Source: Mixta intestinalis (lineage in GTDB: Bacteria > Pseudomonadota > Gammaproteobacteria > Enterobacterales > Enterobacteriaceae). Taken from it: a stretch of 64,000 nt of DNA. This document shows positions 34,072 through 42,777 of the stretch, one piece after another. Location of the stretch: the NCBI RefSeq assembly GCF_009914055.1, contig NZ_CP028271.1, positions 1,860,001-1,924,000 of the forward strand, in the 5' to 3' direction. Both the position numbers and the translations under genes were made by a program. The notes beneath the pieces were generated by a model. It had not been told where the DNA came from. It ran no database searches and saw only the letters and a program-made list of their open reading frames with translations. Every line of letters begins with the position of its first letter. Position 1 is the stretch's first letter.

Positions 34072-34323
34072 ATATCCCTGTCCGACGCGAAAATCCGTAG
34101 TATCAAGCCTTCTGATAATCCTTTTAAACTGACCGATTTTCATGATCTGTATCTGCTCGTCAATCCGGGCGGTTCACGCCTCTGGTATCTCAAATATCGC
34201 TTCAGTCGAAAAGAATCCCGCATCGCGTTAGGCGCGTATCCGCAGGTTTCGCTATTCGACACCCGTCATGAAGGGACTGACGCTCCGGTTCAGGTTCGAC
34301 CTTTTCAAAGGTATTGTCGGTAA
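34072..34323 (+). pseudogene. Tyrosine integrase remnant (P4-type, N-terminal part)
   Basis: The + frame reads SLSDAKIRSIKPSDNPFKLT then DLYLLVNPGGSRLWYLKYRF and RIALGAYPQVSLFDTR, the N-terminal arm-binding domain of P4-like island integrases. The expected ATG is ATA (34072-34074), and similarity stops near 34278; the catalytic domain is absent. It starts 160 bp after a tRNA-Asn, the usual target of such integrases. This is the stump of an excised or decayed island. Confidence 0.85.
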
Positions 34324-34466
34324 CGGGACGCCCAGCCTGAAATCAGGGTCCTGGCGAAGTTTTCTCAGTGCTCGGTCAATACGGCGAATTCCGTGGCGGC
34401 GCTGAAGGGAACGGAAAGTAACTCTCCGGGTGACTTAATGAAGGTTGGAGTGAAATATGACAACAG

Positions 34467-34492
34467 AAACGCCAGCTTAAGCGCTGGCGTTT
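34467..34492 (-). terminator. Hairpin downstream of lutC
   Basis: AAACGCCAGC (34467-34476) and GCTGGCGTTT (34483-34492) form a 10-bp stem; on the minus strand the arm ends in TTT. It lies 39 bp after the lutC stop codon. Confidence 0.65.
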
Positions 34493-34530
34493 CATCTTTA
34501 TCTTACGTGAAAAAGCACGAGGTTTACCCG

Positions 34531-35226
34531 TCAGCAATCCTCAATAATCAGGTAGGCGGCGTTTACCGGGCCGTGAACGCCAACAACCTTAATAAGCTCG
34601 ATATCTGCCGTGGAGCTGGGGCCGCCGATGATATTCACGCAGGATGGCATACGCTCGCCCTGCTCTGCTTTCTGATGAAGTATCGTCGCCAGCTGTGCTA
34701 CGCGCGGTAAGATCGTGCTTTTACGCAGAACGAAAACCGAGGTTTCAGGCAGCAGGCTAACGGAACGCCCGCGCTCCGGCGCAGAAAACAGCACCACGCC
34801 GCCGGATTCCGTCAGGCCATATTCCGCGTATACCACACCGACTTTGGCCTGCTCCGCCAGCCTGATATTCTGCTCACCCTGCGCCGGGTTCCAGATCACC
34901 GCTTCACAGGCTTCCTGCAGGCGAGCCGTAATGCCAAGTTCGGCTAAGCGCGCATCCCCGCTGACCACCACCGGCTGATGACCATACTTGTCACACAGAC
35001 GCAGTGCCGCTTCCGGGGCATCCTGTTCACTGGTCAGCTCGCAATACGCCATCATTACCGAAGAAGCGAATTCAATAAACGCATCACAGCGCTGCTGCTG
35101 GCTAAGCTCGGTCAGCCGCGTCTGAGCGAAGTTATTAAGCGGCTCAGGACGTGCATCAGGAACAGTACGCAGCTCGCGGCCCAGCGCCCCGGCAATCGTT
35201 GTTAAAAAATCAGTACGGTTATCCAT
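34531..35226 (-). CDS. lutC: Lactate utilization protein LutC (YkgG)
   Basis: 231-residue LUD-domain protein, third component of the LutABC L-lactate oxidation complex. VGVVYAEYGLTESGGVVLFS and the C-terminal GGPSSTADIELIKVVGVHGP are the family hallmarks. The ATG at 35226 overlaps the lutB stop by 8 bp; the longer frame from 35316 lies within lutB. It is the last gene of lldP-lutABC. Confidence 0.93.
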   Translation of the reverse strand: MDNRTDFLTTIAGALGRELRTVPDARPEPLNNFAQTRLTELSQQQRCDAFIEFASSVMMAYCELTSEQDAPEAALRLCDKYGHQPVVVSGDARLAELGITARLQEACEAVIWNPAQGEQNIRLAEQAKVGVVYAEYGLTESGGVVLFSAPERGRSVSLLPETSVFVLRKSTILPRVAQLATILHQKAEQGERMPSCVNIIGGPSSTADIELIKVVGVHGPVNAAYLIIEDC

Positions 35227-36646
35227 TCTTTTTCCCCTGCGCCTGATGTTTTTTGAACCAGCTACGGAAGCTTTCACCATCCGCTTCAGGCAAATCTCGC
35301 GCCTCGCGCCAGTCACGGATCGCGCCGACGTTCAGCGGTGCCTTGCCGCCTTTGATAAACCAGCTGGCCGCATGGGCACCGGCAATCATCCCCACCTTCC
35401 ACATCTTCGGATGGCTGTTGGCCCAGGCAAACATCTTAATCGCCCGCTGTTCCGCTTTCGGCGTAATGCCCGCCTCCGCCATCACCCGGCGGTGACGCAG
35501 AATCAGTTTAGAAAGCGGAATCTGTACCGGACATACGCTGTCACAGGCGGTACAGAGCGAGCAGGCATAAGGCAGATCTTTAAAGTCTTCATAACCGCCA
35601 AGCAGCGGCGAGATAACGGCACCGATAGGGCCGGGATAGATAGAACCGTAACCGTGACCGCCAATATGGCGATAGGCCGGACAGGTATTCATACAGGCGC
35701 CACAGCGGATGCAGCGCAGCACGTCACGAAACTCCGAGCCGAGCACGGCAGAACGCCCGTTATCGACAATGACCAGGTGGAACTCTTCCGGACCGTCAAC
35801 GTTATCCGCTTCACGCGGCCCGGTCAGCCAGGTATTGTAGCCGGTGAGACGAGCACCAACCGCGCTGCGCGCCAGCATGGTGATCAGCACGTCCACTTCT
35901 TCAAAGGTTGGCGCAATACGCTCCATCCCCATCACCGCAATATGCGTTTTAGGCAGCGTGGTGCACATGCGGGCGTTACCTTCGTTGGTAACCAGACATA
36001 CCGATCCGGTTTCCGCGACGGCGAAGTTACAGCCGGTAACGCCAACTTCAGCGTTGAGAAAGTCCTGACGGATTTTTTCACGGATAAACAGCGTCATAGC
36101 TTCCGGCGTTTCTGGCCCGTCATAGCCCAACTGCTCATTCAGCACACGACGAATCTGGTGGCGATCTTTATGGATCGCAGGCACCACGACGTGTGAAGGC
36201 GGATCCTGGTCCAGCTGGAGAATATATTCTCCCAGATCGGTTTCTATCACCTGGATACCGGCATCCTGTAGCACATGGTTCATACCGATCTCTTCGGTCA
36301 CCATCGACTTGGACTTCACCACTTTTTTAGCGTTTTTTGCCTGTGCCACCTGCAGGATATAGCGCGTGGCATCCTCTTTGGTTTTGGCAAAATAGACGTG
36401 TCCGCCATTGGCAGTCACTTTTTCTGACAGCTGCCAGAGATAAGCGTCCAGATTACTCAGCACATGCTCGCGGATCTGCATGGCGCGCTCGCGCCACTGT
36501 TCCCAGTTGCCAAGCTCATCCACCATTTTTTGACGGTTAGCGCCGATGCGCTCCTGCGCGTTCGCCACCGCTTTACGCATGATCGGGTCGTCAATCTGTT
36601 GGCGAATGCGTATTTTAAAATCTTCATCACTGGTTTTTAAATACAT
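35219..36646 (-). CDS. lutB: Lactate utilization iron-sulfur protein LutB (YkgF)
   Basis: 475 residues: an N-terminal LUD domain with TGCNFAVAETGSVCLVTNEG and a C-terminal ferredoxin part with two 4Fe-4S motifs, CIRCGACMNTCP and CSLCTACDSVCPVQIP. It passes electrons from L-lactate oxidation toward the respiratory chain. It starts 10 bp after lutA with an AAGGAGA site. Length equals the family norm. Confidence 0.95.
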   Translation of the reverse strand: MYLKTSDEDFKIRIRQQIDDPIMRKAVANAQERIGANRQKMVDELGNWEQWRERAMQIREHVLSNLDAYLWQLSEKVTANGGHVYFAKTKEDATRYILQVAQAKNAKKVVKSKSMVTEEIGMNHVLQDAGIQVIETDLGEYILQLDQDPPSHVVVPAIHKDRHQIRRVLNEQLGYDGPETPEAMTLFIREKIRQDFLNAEVGVTGCNFAVAETGSVCLVTNEGNARMCTTLPKTHIAVMGMERIAPTFEEVDVLITMLARSAVGARLTGYNTWLTGPREADNVDGPEEFHLVIVDNGRSAVLGSEFRDVLRCIRCGACMNTCPAYRHIGGHGYGSIYPGPIGAVISPLLGGYEDFKDLPYACSLCTACDSVCPVQIPLSKLILRHRRVMAEAGITPKAEQRAIKMFAWANSHPKMWKVGMIAGAHAASWFIKGGKAPLNVGAIRDWREARDLPEADGESFRSWFKKHQAQGKKNG

Positions 36647-36656
36647 GACATTCTCC

Positions 36657-37376
36657 TTAGCGGCTCATCAGGACTTCGGCAATATGCATCACTTTCACCG
36701 GATGGCCTTCGCGCTGCAGGCGTCCGCCAATATTCAACAGACAGCTGACATCGGCACCAATCAGATAGTCAGGCTGCGCCTCCATCAAATGGCTGCTTTT
36801 TTCCTTAACGATCTCACCGGAGATTTCCGCCATTTTCACTGAGAAGGTGCCGCCAAAACCACAGCAGGTCTCCTGCCCTTTGAATGGCATCAGCTCCAGC
36901 CCTTCAACGTGACTCAGTAGGGCCAGCGGCTCTTCCCGCACGCCCATTTTACGAAACAGGCTACAGGAGGGATGATAAACCGCCTTGCCCGGCAGACGAG
37001 CGCCAACGTCAACGATACCGAGCGTATTGACAAGAAACGAGGTGAGATCCTGAATTCGCGCCGCAACTTTTTCTGCACGGCGTGCCCATTCGGGTTCATC
37101 CGTCAGGTAGCTGGGATACGTTTTAATGGCGTAAGTACAGGAAGCCGCTGGCGAAACGATAGGATCGTTATTCTCCTCCAGCGCAGCGATAAGGTTCTTC
37201 ATGCCCGGTATGGCTTCTTTGATATAACCGCTGTTAATCGCGGGCTGACCGCAACACCCCTGTTTCTCAGGAAAATTTACCTGGCAACCCAGTTGCTCCA
37301 GCAGCAATACCGTGTCACGGGCCACGCGCGATTTCAGCGCGTCACCGATACAGGTAACAAAAAAATTAACGTTCAC
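36657..37376 (-). CDS. lutA: Lactate utilization protein LutA (YkgE)
   Basis: 239-residue cysteine-rich CCG-domain protein. CCG motifs appear in KQGCCGQPAINSGY and ETCCGFGGTFSVK, which bind non-canonical iron-sulfur clusters in heterodisulfide reductase relatives. It is a subunit of the LutABC L-lactate dehydrogenase complex. It starts at a GTG 8 bp after GGAG and follows lldP by 55 bp. Confidence 0.94.
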   Translation of the reverse strand: MNVNFFVTCIGDALKSRVARDTVLLLEQLGCQVNFPEKQGCCGQPAINSGYIKEAIPGMKNLIAALEENNDPIVSPAASCTYAIKTYPSYLTDEPEWARRAEKVAARIQDLTSFLVNTLGIVDVGARLPGKAVYHPSCSLFRKMGVREEPLALLSHVEGLELMPFKGQETCCGFGGTFSVKMAEISGEIVKEKSSHLMEAQPDYLIGADVSCLLNIGGRLQREGHPVKVMHIAEVLMSR

Positions 37377-37431
37377 GATAAGAACTCCATTGCTTCATTT
37401 GTTATTTATTTCGCTCCACGTCGCAGAGCTA

Positions 37432-38985
37432 TCACGCCATGAACCAGTAATAAAACAGGCCAATTTCCAGCCCAAGAATAATGATGTAGGCGGCACAATA
37501 CTTCATGGTACCCGCCATGATAGTGCTGCCTTGCCCTTCCATACGCGCTGCGGAAACGGCGATAGCAATACTCTGTGGAGAAATCATTTTCCCACCTGTC
37601 GCCCCGGATGTATTGGCGGCAGCCAGCCAGTTTGGATCGATGTGCAGTTTTTCTGCCGCCATCGTTTGCAGCTTCCCGAACAGCACGTTGGAGTTGGTGT
37701 CACTACCGGTGACAAAAGTACCTAATGCCCCGATAATCGGAGAAATAAACACGTAGGCCCCGCCCGTCAGGTTAACCAGCGTCTGCGCCAGCGTGGAAAT
37801 AAGCCCGCTGACATCCATCACCGTCGCTAACGCCACCACCGCCATAATGGCGATAATCGAGTTTTTAAGCTGTAGCAGGGTATTCACGAACACGCGCAGC
37901 ATGCCACCCGCCGAAGCGCCCTGAATAAAGCCACCGATAACAGACGCCAGAATAATCAGCACGCCGGGCGTTGCTAACCACTCAATTCTGAGTGCCAACG
38001 TAGTGCCGTTCGCCAGGTTGAAGTGCAGTACGGAAGCGATCTGTGAAACGGCACTCTTAACGCCCGGAAACAGCGGCGAGCAGAGCAGTACGAAGAGAAA
38101 AATAAAGATATAGATAGAGCAGGTTTTAAGCAGTACGCCTGCGGAACGCGGCGTAGTTTCATTTTTTTGTACCGTATCAATACGCCAGGCCGGATCGGTT
38201 TTCCCGTTACGGGCACGGCCCGCCAGCGCGACGGCGATCAGGCTGACCAGGCTACCGGCAAAGGCAGGCAGTTCAGCACCCAGGTAGATAGCGACAAAAT
38301 ATTGCGGGATCAACGAGGCCACGCCGCACAGCAGTGTGATACCAAACACACCGCGTATCGCTTTCAGGCCACCGCCGATAATGCAAACGATCACAAACGG
38401 CAGCAGGATATTAAACAGCGCCAGTTGCAGAATAACGGTACCGCCCAGCGTATGCACCGGCAGGTTCACCAGCTCAGCCAGAATGGATACCGGGATACCA
38501 ACTGCGCCAAAGGCAGTCGGTACGGTATTGGCTACCAGCGAGGCGATAGCGGCCTTCATCGGGTTAAAGCCGAGCGCAATAAGGATACCGATAGGAATGG
38601 CTACCGCAGTACCGTAACCCGCCGCCGCTTCCAGAAATCCCCCAAAACACCAGGAAATAAGCAGTACCTGAATACGTTTATCATCGCTGATACTGGCCAG
38701 CACCTCGCGCAGAATATCCATCGCACGGGTAGCCTGCATCAGGTTGTAGCTGAAAATCGCGCCCAGAATGACGATGACGATAGGCCACAGCCCTTTAAGG
38801 GCACCGTAGGCGATAGCGGAGTTCAGGGTAGTTACTGGCGTATGCCAGAAAAAGAAGGTCAGCCCGTAAGTCAGGGCGAGCGTGATCAAAACAGAATAAT
38901 GAATGGCCAGTTTAACTTTCAGAATTAAAAAGACCATGAGTAAGAGCGGCACGACTCCCAGCGTAAATAATAAGTATTCGTGCAT
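37432..38985 (-). CDS. lldP: L-lactate permease (LldP/LctP family)
   Basis: 517-residue lactate:proton symporter with about twelve to fourteen helices. KGLWPIVIVILGAIFSYNLM, the acidic cluster in GGFLEAAAGYGTAVAIPIGI and the late TSGATGGKMISPQSIAIA segment are characteristic. It is first in an operon with lutABC, giving uptake plus oxidation of lactate. The ATG at 38985 follows GGGAG. No lldR/lutR regulator gene is next to it. Confidence 0.94.
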   Translation of the reverse strand: MHEYLLFTLGVVPLLLMVFLILKVKLAIHYSVLITLALTYGLTFFFWHTPVTTLNSAIAYGALKGLWPIVIVILGAIFSYNLMQATRAMDILREVLASISDDKRIQVLLISWCFGGFLEAAAGYGTAVAIPIGILIALGFNPMKAAIASLVANTVPTAFGAVGIPVSILAELVNLPVHTLGGTVILQLALFNILLPFVIVCIIGGGLKAIRGVFGITLLCGVASLIPQYFVAIYLGAELPAFAGSLVSLIAVALAGRARNGKTDPAWRIDTVQKNETTPRSAGVLLKTCSIYIFIFLFVLLCSPLFPGVKSAVSQIASVLHFNLANGTTLALRIEWLATPGVLIILASVIGGFIQGASAGGMLRVFVNTLLQLKNSIIAIMAVVALATVMDVSGLISTLAQTLVNLTGGAYVFISPIIGALGTFVTGSDTNSNVLFGKLQTMAAEKLHIDPNWLAAANTSGATGGKMISPQSIAIAVSAARMEGQGSTIMAGTMKYCAAYIIILGLEIGLFYYWFMA

Positions 38986-39558
38986 TGGTTCTCCCTGATT
39001 TAATAGTCCAATCCAATTAGGCGAATAAACAGGGCGCTTTTATATCTTCTGTGGAGGCATAAAGCGAATAGCTGGATCGCTTCAGTTGAATATTGGATAA
39101 AAAAAAGCAGCAAAAGATAAAGATATGCTCTCGGATTGTTATTTTTATTTTAAAAAAACTACCACCATTACAGGCCGTTACGGGAAAATAAGTGGTATAT
39201 TACTGTATTATTCGGTATAGCTTGCTTATTGATGAGGCGGTTAAGTCAACACCTCCCGCATCATTCATAATGAGGTGAATGATAATAAGATAGCTATAAA
39301 TAGCTGAATAGTTCCTGAAGATGACAATTCCCAACGGCGGAGCATTTAATAGACCTGCCGTTGTTAATTTTCAACACAATTTATTTACTTTAATAAAACA
39401 TTCGCCCTGAAATAATACATCAGTATTTCTTCCGACAGTCATACTCCTGCCCGTAATAGAGCGAATGAAAATATTTTATCCTGCTGGTGGCTGCTGAAGA
39501 TTGCTGACAGGCTCCATTAAACAGGCTGTCGGCAGAGTACCCAACAGCCTGCGCCAAA
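38986..39558. other. lldP upstream region
   Basis: About 570 bp, AT-rich, presumably with the lldP-lutABC promoter. No regulator gene or RNA gene was recognised. At its right end, 39514-39552, a CAGGCTGT-based hairpin may terminate the quinol monooxygenase transcript. Confidence 0.5.
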
Positions 39559-39852
39559 TTAACCCGCCAGGACTTTCAGCTTAGTCACCTGTAGTTCGGC
39601 TCGATCTTTAATTTCTTCTACCAGACGCAGAAATGCCGGTGCTTCACTGTGCTGTTGCAGCTGCGCTTCTGAACCCCAGCGTTCTACCATGACAAACTGG
39701 CCCGGCTTATCGAGATCTTTATGCAGCGTGTACTGCTCACAGCCCGGCTCACCATGTACATCACGTACGGCATTACGCAGCGCCTGCTCGACGGTATCGG
39801 CTTCACCTGATTTCGCAATAATGGTGGCCACAATGGTAATCGCTTCGCTCAT
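39559..39852 (-). CDS. Antibiotic biosynthesis monooxygenase (ABM) domain protein
   Basis: 97-residue ferredoxin-like ABM fold protein. AITIVATIIAKSGEADTVEQ, EPGCEQYTLHKDLDKPGQFV and MVERWGSEAQLQQH match the YgiN/quinol monooxygenase group. Likely a small cofactor-free oxygenase acting on quinols or reactive aldehydes; the substrate is unknown. It is monocistronic, followed by a weak hairpin. Confidence 0.85.
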   Translation of the reverse strand: MSEAITIVATIIAKSGEADTVEQALRNAVRDVHGEPGCEQYTLHKDLDKPGQFVMVERWGSEAQLQQHSEAPAFLRLVEEIKDRAELQVTKLKVLAG

Positions 39853-40111
39853 CCTGGTTCTCCTTAAGCTTTGTTACGGTTGCAGCATTTGCGCCACAAC
39901 GCAATAAATAACAATAGGCTAAAAACGCCCGCTGCGGGTAGCCGCAACGTGCGCCATAAAAATAACCACAGGCGCTGGGCAGGCGAGGATGCCGGGCTGC
40001 GAGGTATCACACAATTTGATAAATTCCCGATTTTCCACTCTTGAAAAATGGGGTAGCGCCAATATATAGCGCTCAGGTATATCAGGAATTTGTCTGTCAG
40101 GAGCGCCGCGT

Positions 40112-40372
40112 ATGAAACCATGCGATGAAACTTCACCCTCACAACCGCAACCGTTAGTCGCCACCGCCAGCCAGGATACCGTTCAGGAACTGCTGGAGCT
40201 GTTACAACAGCAAAATATGCCGCCGGAAACCGCGCTGGCCAGTCTGGCGGTCGCAATGTCGCAGCTGATGTCCACCACCGGCTGTCACCAGTTTGTTCTT
40301 AGCAGCCCGCTCTCTCAGCTGGTGGTGCTGTTACAAACCGGCGCACCTGCGCATAGCCATATGATTCACTAG
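40112..40372 (+). CDS. Small hypothetical protein upstream of amn
   Basis: 86 residues starting at an ATG 8 bp after AGGAG. Helical in appearance (TVQELLELLQQQ, ALASLAVAMSQL) with a Pro/Gln-rich N-terminus. No family recognised. It precedes amn by 146 bp. Codon use is like that of neighbouring core genes; the opposite-strand frame (39864-40256) is judged a shadow. Confidence 0.55.
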   Translation: MKPCDETSPSQPQPLVATASQDTVQELLELLQQQNMPPETALASLAVAMSQLMSTTGCHQFVLSSPLSQLVVLLQTGAPAHSHMIH

Positions 40373-40518
40373 CGCCGCGCCGATCCTGTGCGGCAGCCTG
40401 AGCCTGCCGCTTACCTCTCCGCTTACGTTCAGACACAACTTTGCCCGCCTGAGCCGTCCTGACGCGTTGATTCTGCGCTATATTCCAGCCAAAGCCGATA
40501 ATTTCAGGAGAGGGGATA

Positions 40519-41976
40519 ATGAACAACCAACCCGTTGAAGGATTGAATACCGCCCAGGCGCTGGAGCAGCTGGACGCGCTTTACTATCAGGCGGTTAACG
40601 CACTGCGCGATGCGATTAAAGCTTTTATTGAGCAGGGAGAGTTGCCCGATGCGCAGGCGCGTGCAGACGGCCTGTTTGTCTATCCTGAACTGCGCATCAG
40701 CTGGGATGGCACCTCACCGCAGAAAAACCGTAGCCGCGCGTGGGGGCGTTTCAGCCATGCCGGAAGCTTCGCCACTACGATTACGCGACCGGAGCTGCTG
40801 CGCCACTACCTGCGCGAGCAGCTGGCGGTTATTGAGCGCGACTACGATGTGATTATTACGGTTGGTCCGTCACGTCAGGAAATCCCCTTCCCCTACGTCA
40901 TTGATGGTTCCGATCTGGAACTGGATCGCACCATGAGCAGTGCGCTGGCGAAGCATTTCCCGACTACCGATCTGGCGAATATCGGTGATGAAACAGCAGA
41001 CGGTATTTTTAATACCACCAGCATTTTTCCATTGAGCCACTTTGACGCGCTGCGCACCGATTTTTCGCTGGCACGCCTGCGGCACTATACCGGCACACCG
41101 CCGGAGCATTTTCAGCCGTTTATCCTGTTCACTAACTATACGCGCTATGTTGATGAGTTTGTGCGCTGGGCCTGTGAGCAGATTGCCGATGAGAACAGCC
41201 CTTATACCGCTCTCTCCTGCGCCGGTGGCGTGCTGATTACCAAAGACACGGAGAATGCCGAAGCCGCCCTTTCCGATCTGGCGTGGAAAAAGCACCAGAT
41301 GCCTGCCTGGCATCTCATCTCTCCTAACCAACGTGGCATCACGCTGGTGAATATCGGTGTCGGACCATCTAATGCGAAAACCATTTGCGATCATCTGGCA
41401 GTACTGCGCCCCCATGCCTGGCTGATGATTGGCCACTGCGGCGGCCTGCGTGAAAGCCAGCAGATCGGCGACTATGTGCTGGCGCATGCCTATCTGCGCG
41501 ACGATCATGTGCTGGATGCGGTATTGCCGCCCGATATCCCGATTCCAAGCATCGCTGAAGTACAGCGGGCGCTGTATGACGCCACCAGAGAAATTAGCGG
41601 CATGCCGGGCGAGGAGGTCAAAATGCGGCTGCGTACCGGTACGGTAGTGACCACCGACGACCGCAACTGGGAGCTACGCTACTCTGCTTCGGCACTGCGG
41701 TTTAACCTCAGCCGTGCGGTAGCGGTAGATATGGAAAGCGCCACCATCGCCGCTCAGGGCTACCGCTTTCGCGTGCCCTACGGCACTATGCTTTGCGTCT
41801 CCGACAAACCGTTGCATGGCGAAATTAAGCTACCGGGCCAGGCAAATCGCTTTTACGAAGGTGCGATTTCTGAACACCTGCAAATCGGTATTCGGGCGGT
41901 AGAGCTGTTGCGCGCCGAAGGCGATAAACTGCACTCGCGGAAATTACGTACCTTTAACGAGCCACCGTTTCGCTAA
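40519..41976 (+). CDS. amn: AMP nucleosidase
   Basis: 485-residue enzyme splitting AMP into adenine and ribose 5-phosphate, regulating adenylate pools. Length and pattern equal E. coli Amn (484 aa). The N-terminal regulatory domain holds RLSWDGTSPQKN-like and YDVIITVGPSRQEIPFPYVI segments, and the C-terminal phosphorylase fold has MIGHCGGLRESQQIGDYVLA and AVDMESATIAAQGYRFRVPY. A perfect AGGAGAGGGG site precedes the ATG. A terminator follows. Confidence 0.97.
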   Translation: MNNQPVEGLNTAQALEQLDALYYQAVNALRDAIKAFIEQGELPDAQARADGLFVYPELRISWDGTSPQKNRSRAWGRFSHAGSFATTITRPELLRHYLREQLAVIERDYDVIITVGPSRQEIPFPYVIDGSDLELDRTMSSALAKHFPTTDLANIGDETADGIFNTTSIFPLSHFDALRTDFSLARLRHYTGTPPEHFQPFILFTNYTRYVDEFVRWACEQIADENSPYTALSCAGGVLITKDTENAEAALSDLAWKKHQMPAWHLISPNQRGITLVNIGVGPSNAKTICDHLAVLRPHAWLMIGHCGGLRESQQIGDYVLAHAYLRDDHVLDAVLPPDIPIPSIAEVQRALYDATREISGMPGEEVKMRLRTGTVVTTDDRNWELRYSASALRFNLSRAVAVDMESATIAAQGYRFRVPYGTMLCVSDKPLHGEIKLPGQANRFYEGAISEHLQIGIRAVELLRAEGDKLHSRKLRTFNEPPFR

Positions 41977-41986
41977 TCCAGTAAAT

Positions 41987-42009
41987 AAGGCACCCGCAGG
42001 TGCCTTTTT
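41987..42009 (+). terminator. Terminator of amn
   Basis: AAGGCACC-CGCA-GGTGCCTTTTT directly after the amn stop codon. Confidence 0.95.
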
Positions 42010-42092
42010 GCTGTTGCTATCAAGCGGCGATGGGAACGTCGCCGTGCTTTCCCCATACTGGCGGCCCCATCACACCGGCTCAAACGGTAATA

Positions 42093-42422
42093 TCAGGCCA
42101 GCTTAATCATAACCATCCCGATCAGCAGCAACGTCAATCCTGCCCAGCCGCGCGGGCGCAGACGTTGTCCAAACAGCGCCCACCCAGCTCCCAGCGTGGC
42201 GATCACTCCAAAGCCGCCCCACAGCGCATAGGCTACCGCCAGATCGATACCTTTTACCGCCTGCCCCAGCGCGCTGAACGCCCCCATGACCAACAGCAGC
42301 GACAGCACTCCCGGCAGCTTTTTACGAAAGCCATCGGAATATTTCAGGAAAATATTAGCGGCTATCTCCAGCACTACCGCCAGAATTAAAAATGCGATAT
42401 GCCATATATTAAGCGGTTGCAT
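42093..42422 (-). CDS. mdtI: Spermidine export protein MdtI
   Basis: 109-residue SMR-family protein with four helices. WHIAFLILAVVLEIAANIFL carries the essential membrane glutamate, and KGIDLAVAYALWGGFGVIAT is the SMR signature. It acts as a heterodimer with MdtJ to export spermidine. It overlaps mdtJ by 14 bp. Confidence 0.95.
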   Translation of the reverse strand: MQPLNIWHIAFLILAVVLEIAANIFLKYSDGFRKKLPGVLSLLLVMGAFSALGQAVKGIDLAVAYALWGGFGVIATLGAGWALFGQRLRPRGWAGLTLLLIGMVMIKLA

Positions 42423-42777
42423 GCTGGCCTCCTTTTTTTACTGCTTTACGGCTGACTTTTTCGGTGCCGCCGTTGAGCAGCACGATGCCAGCAATCAGCA
42501 CCAGCAGACCGCCCGCCTTCATCAGCGGCAGCGGCTCAGCGAACAACATTACGCTAAACAACGTAATCAGCAGTACGCCGACGCCTTCCCACAGCGCATA
42601 GGCCACGCCGAGCGCGATACGTTTTACCGCCAGCGACAACGCAATATAGGAAAGCGTAACCATTAAATACATAACCAGATGGCCCAGCTGCCCGCCGTTC
42701 ATGCTGGCATACTTCATCGACAGCGTACCCGTTACTTCCGCAATAATGGAAAACAGTAAAAATAACCAATATTTCAT
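42409..42777 (-). CDS. mdtJ: Spermidine export protein MdtJ
   Basis: 122-residue SMR-family partner of MdtI. The N-terminus MKYWLFLLFSIIAEVTGTLS contains the conserved membrane glutamate, and VKRIALGVAYALWEGVGVLL is the SMR signature; a basic tail ends the protein. It is promoter-proximal in mdtJI. Confidence 0.95.
   Translation of the reverse strand: MKYWLFLLFSIIAEVTGTLSMKYASMNGGQLGHLVMYLMVTLSYIALSLAVKRIALGVAYALWEGVGVLLITLFSVMLFAEPLPLMKAGGLLVLIAGIVLLNGGTEKVSRKAVKKGGQHATA

Noticed and set aside
35246..36196. Open frame of 316 codons on the + strand
   Set aside because: Antisense to lutB, whose iron-sulfur motifs are unambiguous; the + frame is rich in Arg/His/Thr with no family pattern.
38167..38928. 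Open frame of 253 codons on the + strand
   Set aside because: Antisense to lldP; composition dominated by Asp, Gln, Arg and Gly as expected from reverse-complemented membrane codons.
39864..40256. Minus-strand frame of 130 codons
   Set aside because: No recognisable domain, Arg/Trp/Pro-rich, no ribosome-binding site, and it overlaps the better-supported small + strand gene at 40112.
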